Shown here piece by piece: positions 5,411 to 6,572 of a DNA stretch of 6,572 nucleotides (positions are counted from its first letter, which is position 1; each line of letters opens with the position of its first letter). A program made the position numbers and the translations under genes. The stretch comes from JBFGCA01 sp041567315 (GTDB lineage: Bacteria; Acidobacteriota; Thermoanaerobaculia; Multivoradales; JAHEKO01), in NCBI GenBank assembly GCA_041567315.1, contig JBFGCA010000173.1, positions 1-6,572 of the forward strand. Reading direction: 5' to 3'. A model generated the notes under the pieces. The model made no database searches and was not told the DNA's origin. It saw only the letters and a list, made by a program, of their open reading frames with translations.

Positions 5411-6572
5411 ATGACGAGCTCCGATCTCCGACCGCCCGCTGAGCTCACCTGGGAGCAGTGCTCGGCGCTGCTCGACCGGCTGCCGGGCCTGCCGCTCGCG
5501 GAGCGGGCGCCGGCCATCGAGACCCTGCTGCGCAACCCCAGCCCCGGGATCCGCGGCCGCGCGCTGCGGGTGGCGGCGGCGGTGCTGCCCGATGAGACGC
5601 TGGTCTCCTACCTGCGCGACGGCGCCGACGCGGTACGCCGCAACGCTGGCCTCGAGATCCTCAGGCGGCGGGGCGCCCGCTCCTACCCGCTGGCGGTCGA
5701 GCTGCTGGGGGACGACGATCCGGACGTCGTGCTCCAGGCGGTCACCCTGCTCGAACACCTCAAGGACCCGCGCGCCTTCGAGCCGCTGCGCCGGGTGCTC
5801 GCCCACCCCGACCCCAACGTCGCCCAGGCGGCGATCCTGGCGGTCGGCGAGCTGGGCGACGCCCGCGCCATCGCCGAGCTGCTCCCCTTTCTGGAGCGCG
5901 ACAACTGGCTACGGATGGCGGCGGTGCAGGCGCTCGGCGACCTGCGGGCCCCGGCCGCCGCCGCGCCGCTCGACGCGCTGCTGACCGACCTGCTGCTGGG
6001 GCCGCTGGCCGCCGAAGCGCTGGCCCGGATCGGCGGCCCGGCGGCCTTCGGCTCGCTGGCGCGGCACTGGCTGCGCTTCCTCGACGACCTCGATCCAGAG
6101 ACTACCCTGGGGCTGCTGGCCCACGTGGCCGAAGGACTCGACGGGCACCCACCGGCGGTCGAGGGGCTGCGCGCCAGCCTCGCCGAGCGCCTGCGCGACC
6201 CCTACCGCGCGGTGCGGATCGCCGCCGCCCGCTGTCTGGTGGCGCTGGGGCCGGGTCCCGAGGACGCCGAGGCGCTGACGCTGCTGGCCGGCAGCGAGCC
6301 CGGGCCGCTGCTGCCCAGCTGTCTGGGGCGGCGCGCCGACCTGGCGCCGTGGCTGCTGGAGCAGAGCGGACAGCTCCGCGAGTGGGGCTTCCACCTCGCC
6401 GCCAGGTATCCGGAGGCGGCCACCGCCGCCGACCTGGCCGCCGCCCTCAGACGCCCGCCGCCGCCCGCCAACCTGCGGCCGGTGATGGCGGCCCTGGAGA
6501 AGACGGCGGCCCCGGAGCTGGCCGAGCCGCTGGTCGAGTTCTGGTCGGCGCTGCCGGCCGGCGAGCGCTCGC
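5411..6572 (+). CDS. HEAT-repeat protein, 3' end beyond window
   Basis: The frame is open from ATG 5411 to the right edge (387 full codons), so the C-terminus is missing. The visible part is Leu/Ala-rich and made of helical repeats of the HEAT / PBS-lyase-like type, clearest at about 94-118 (LLGDDDPDVVLQAVTLLEHLKDP), 125-150 (VLAHPDPNVAQAAILAVGELGD) and 156-181 (PFLERDNWLRMAAVQALGDLRA). A further unit lies at about 258-280 (RLRDPYRAVRIAAARCLVALG), and weaker ones cover about 36-90. There is no signal peptide, membrane segment or enzymatic motif. Such arrays bind partner proteins. It follows the receptor by 20 bp with no terminator, so it belongs to the chemosensory operon and could scaffold the array, bind the CheY, or act as its output. 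HEAT-like proteins in myxobacterial chemosensory clusters are a precedent from memory. The fold call is confident; the function is not. Confidence 0.87.
   Translation, partial: MTSSDLRPPAELTWEQCSALLDRLPGLPLAERAPAIETLLRNPSPGIRGRALRVAAAVLPDETLVSYLRDGADAVRRNAGLEILRRRGARSYPLAVELLGDDDPDVVLQAVTLLEHLKDPRAFEPLRRVLAHPDPNVAQAAILAVGELGDARAIAELLPFLERDNWLRMAAVQALGDLRAPAAAAPLDALLTDLLLGPLAAEALARIGGPAAFGSLARHWLRFLDDLDPETTLGLLAHVAEGLDGHPPAVEGLRASLAERLRDPYRAVRIAAARCLVALGPGPEDAEALTLLAGSEPGPLLPSCLGRRADLAPWLLEQSGQLREWGFHLAARYPEAATAADLAAALRRPPPPANLRPVMAALEKTAAPELAEPLVEFWSALPAGERS

Noticed and set aside
1..6572. CRISPR array, insertion sequence, integrase or phage genes
   Set aside because: No regularly spaced direct repeats, transposase or integrase motifs were seen. 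The base composition is uniform across the window.

Overview
This window is part of a chromosome from a very GC-rich bacterium. GC looks well above two thirds by eye, and third codon positions are almost all G or C. The gene style (a compact CheA, a stand-alone CheY, a GAF protein with an N-terminal coiled coil, and a HEAT-repeat protein next to a chemoreceptor) most resembles chemosensory clusters of the former Deltaproteobacteria, such as Myxococcota or Desulfuromonadota. That placement is an inference, because there is no rRNA or other taxonomic marker here.

Layout: positions 1-136 hold no convincing gene but contain a long imperfect palindrome (about 9-107). Two genes follow on the minus strand, reading leftward: a CheY-like single-domain response regulator (1252-878) and a coiled-coil plus GAF protein (871-137). 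They lie 6 bp apart and are surely one operon. A 231-bp divergent intergenic region (1253-1483) contains inverted repeats built on the same 8-mer near both gene starts. Rightward comes a tightly packed operon: a CheA histidine kinase lacking a P2 domain (1484-3001), CheW (2998-3528), a transmembrane methyl-accepting chemotaxis protein with what looks like a tandem HAMP (3525-5390), and a HEAT-repeat protein (5411 to beyond the right edge). The first two junctions are 4-bp stop/start overlaps (GTGA, ATGA), which points to translational coupling.

How it probably works: the chemoreceptor senses a stimulus across or at the inner membrane and, with CheW and the CheW-like P5 domain of CheA, forms a receptor-kinase array. 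CheA phosphorylates His50 and passes the phosphate to Asp53 of the divergent CheY. No fliM/flagellar gene and no cheB, cheR, cheC or cheZ gene is visible, so the output is unknown. The GAF protein (co-transcribed with cheY) and the HEAT-repeat protein (co-transcribed with the receptor) are the non-standard parts and the best candidates for output or scaffold partners. The core is a recognisable chemosensory system. What may be undescribed is the combination with the GAF and HEAT proteins, the altered CheA N-box, and the shared repeats in the divergent control region.
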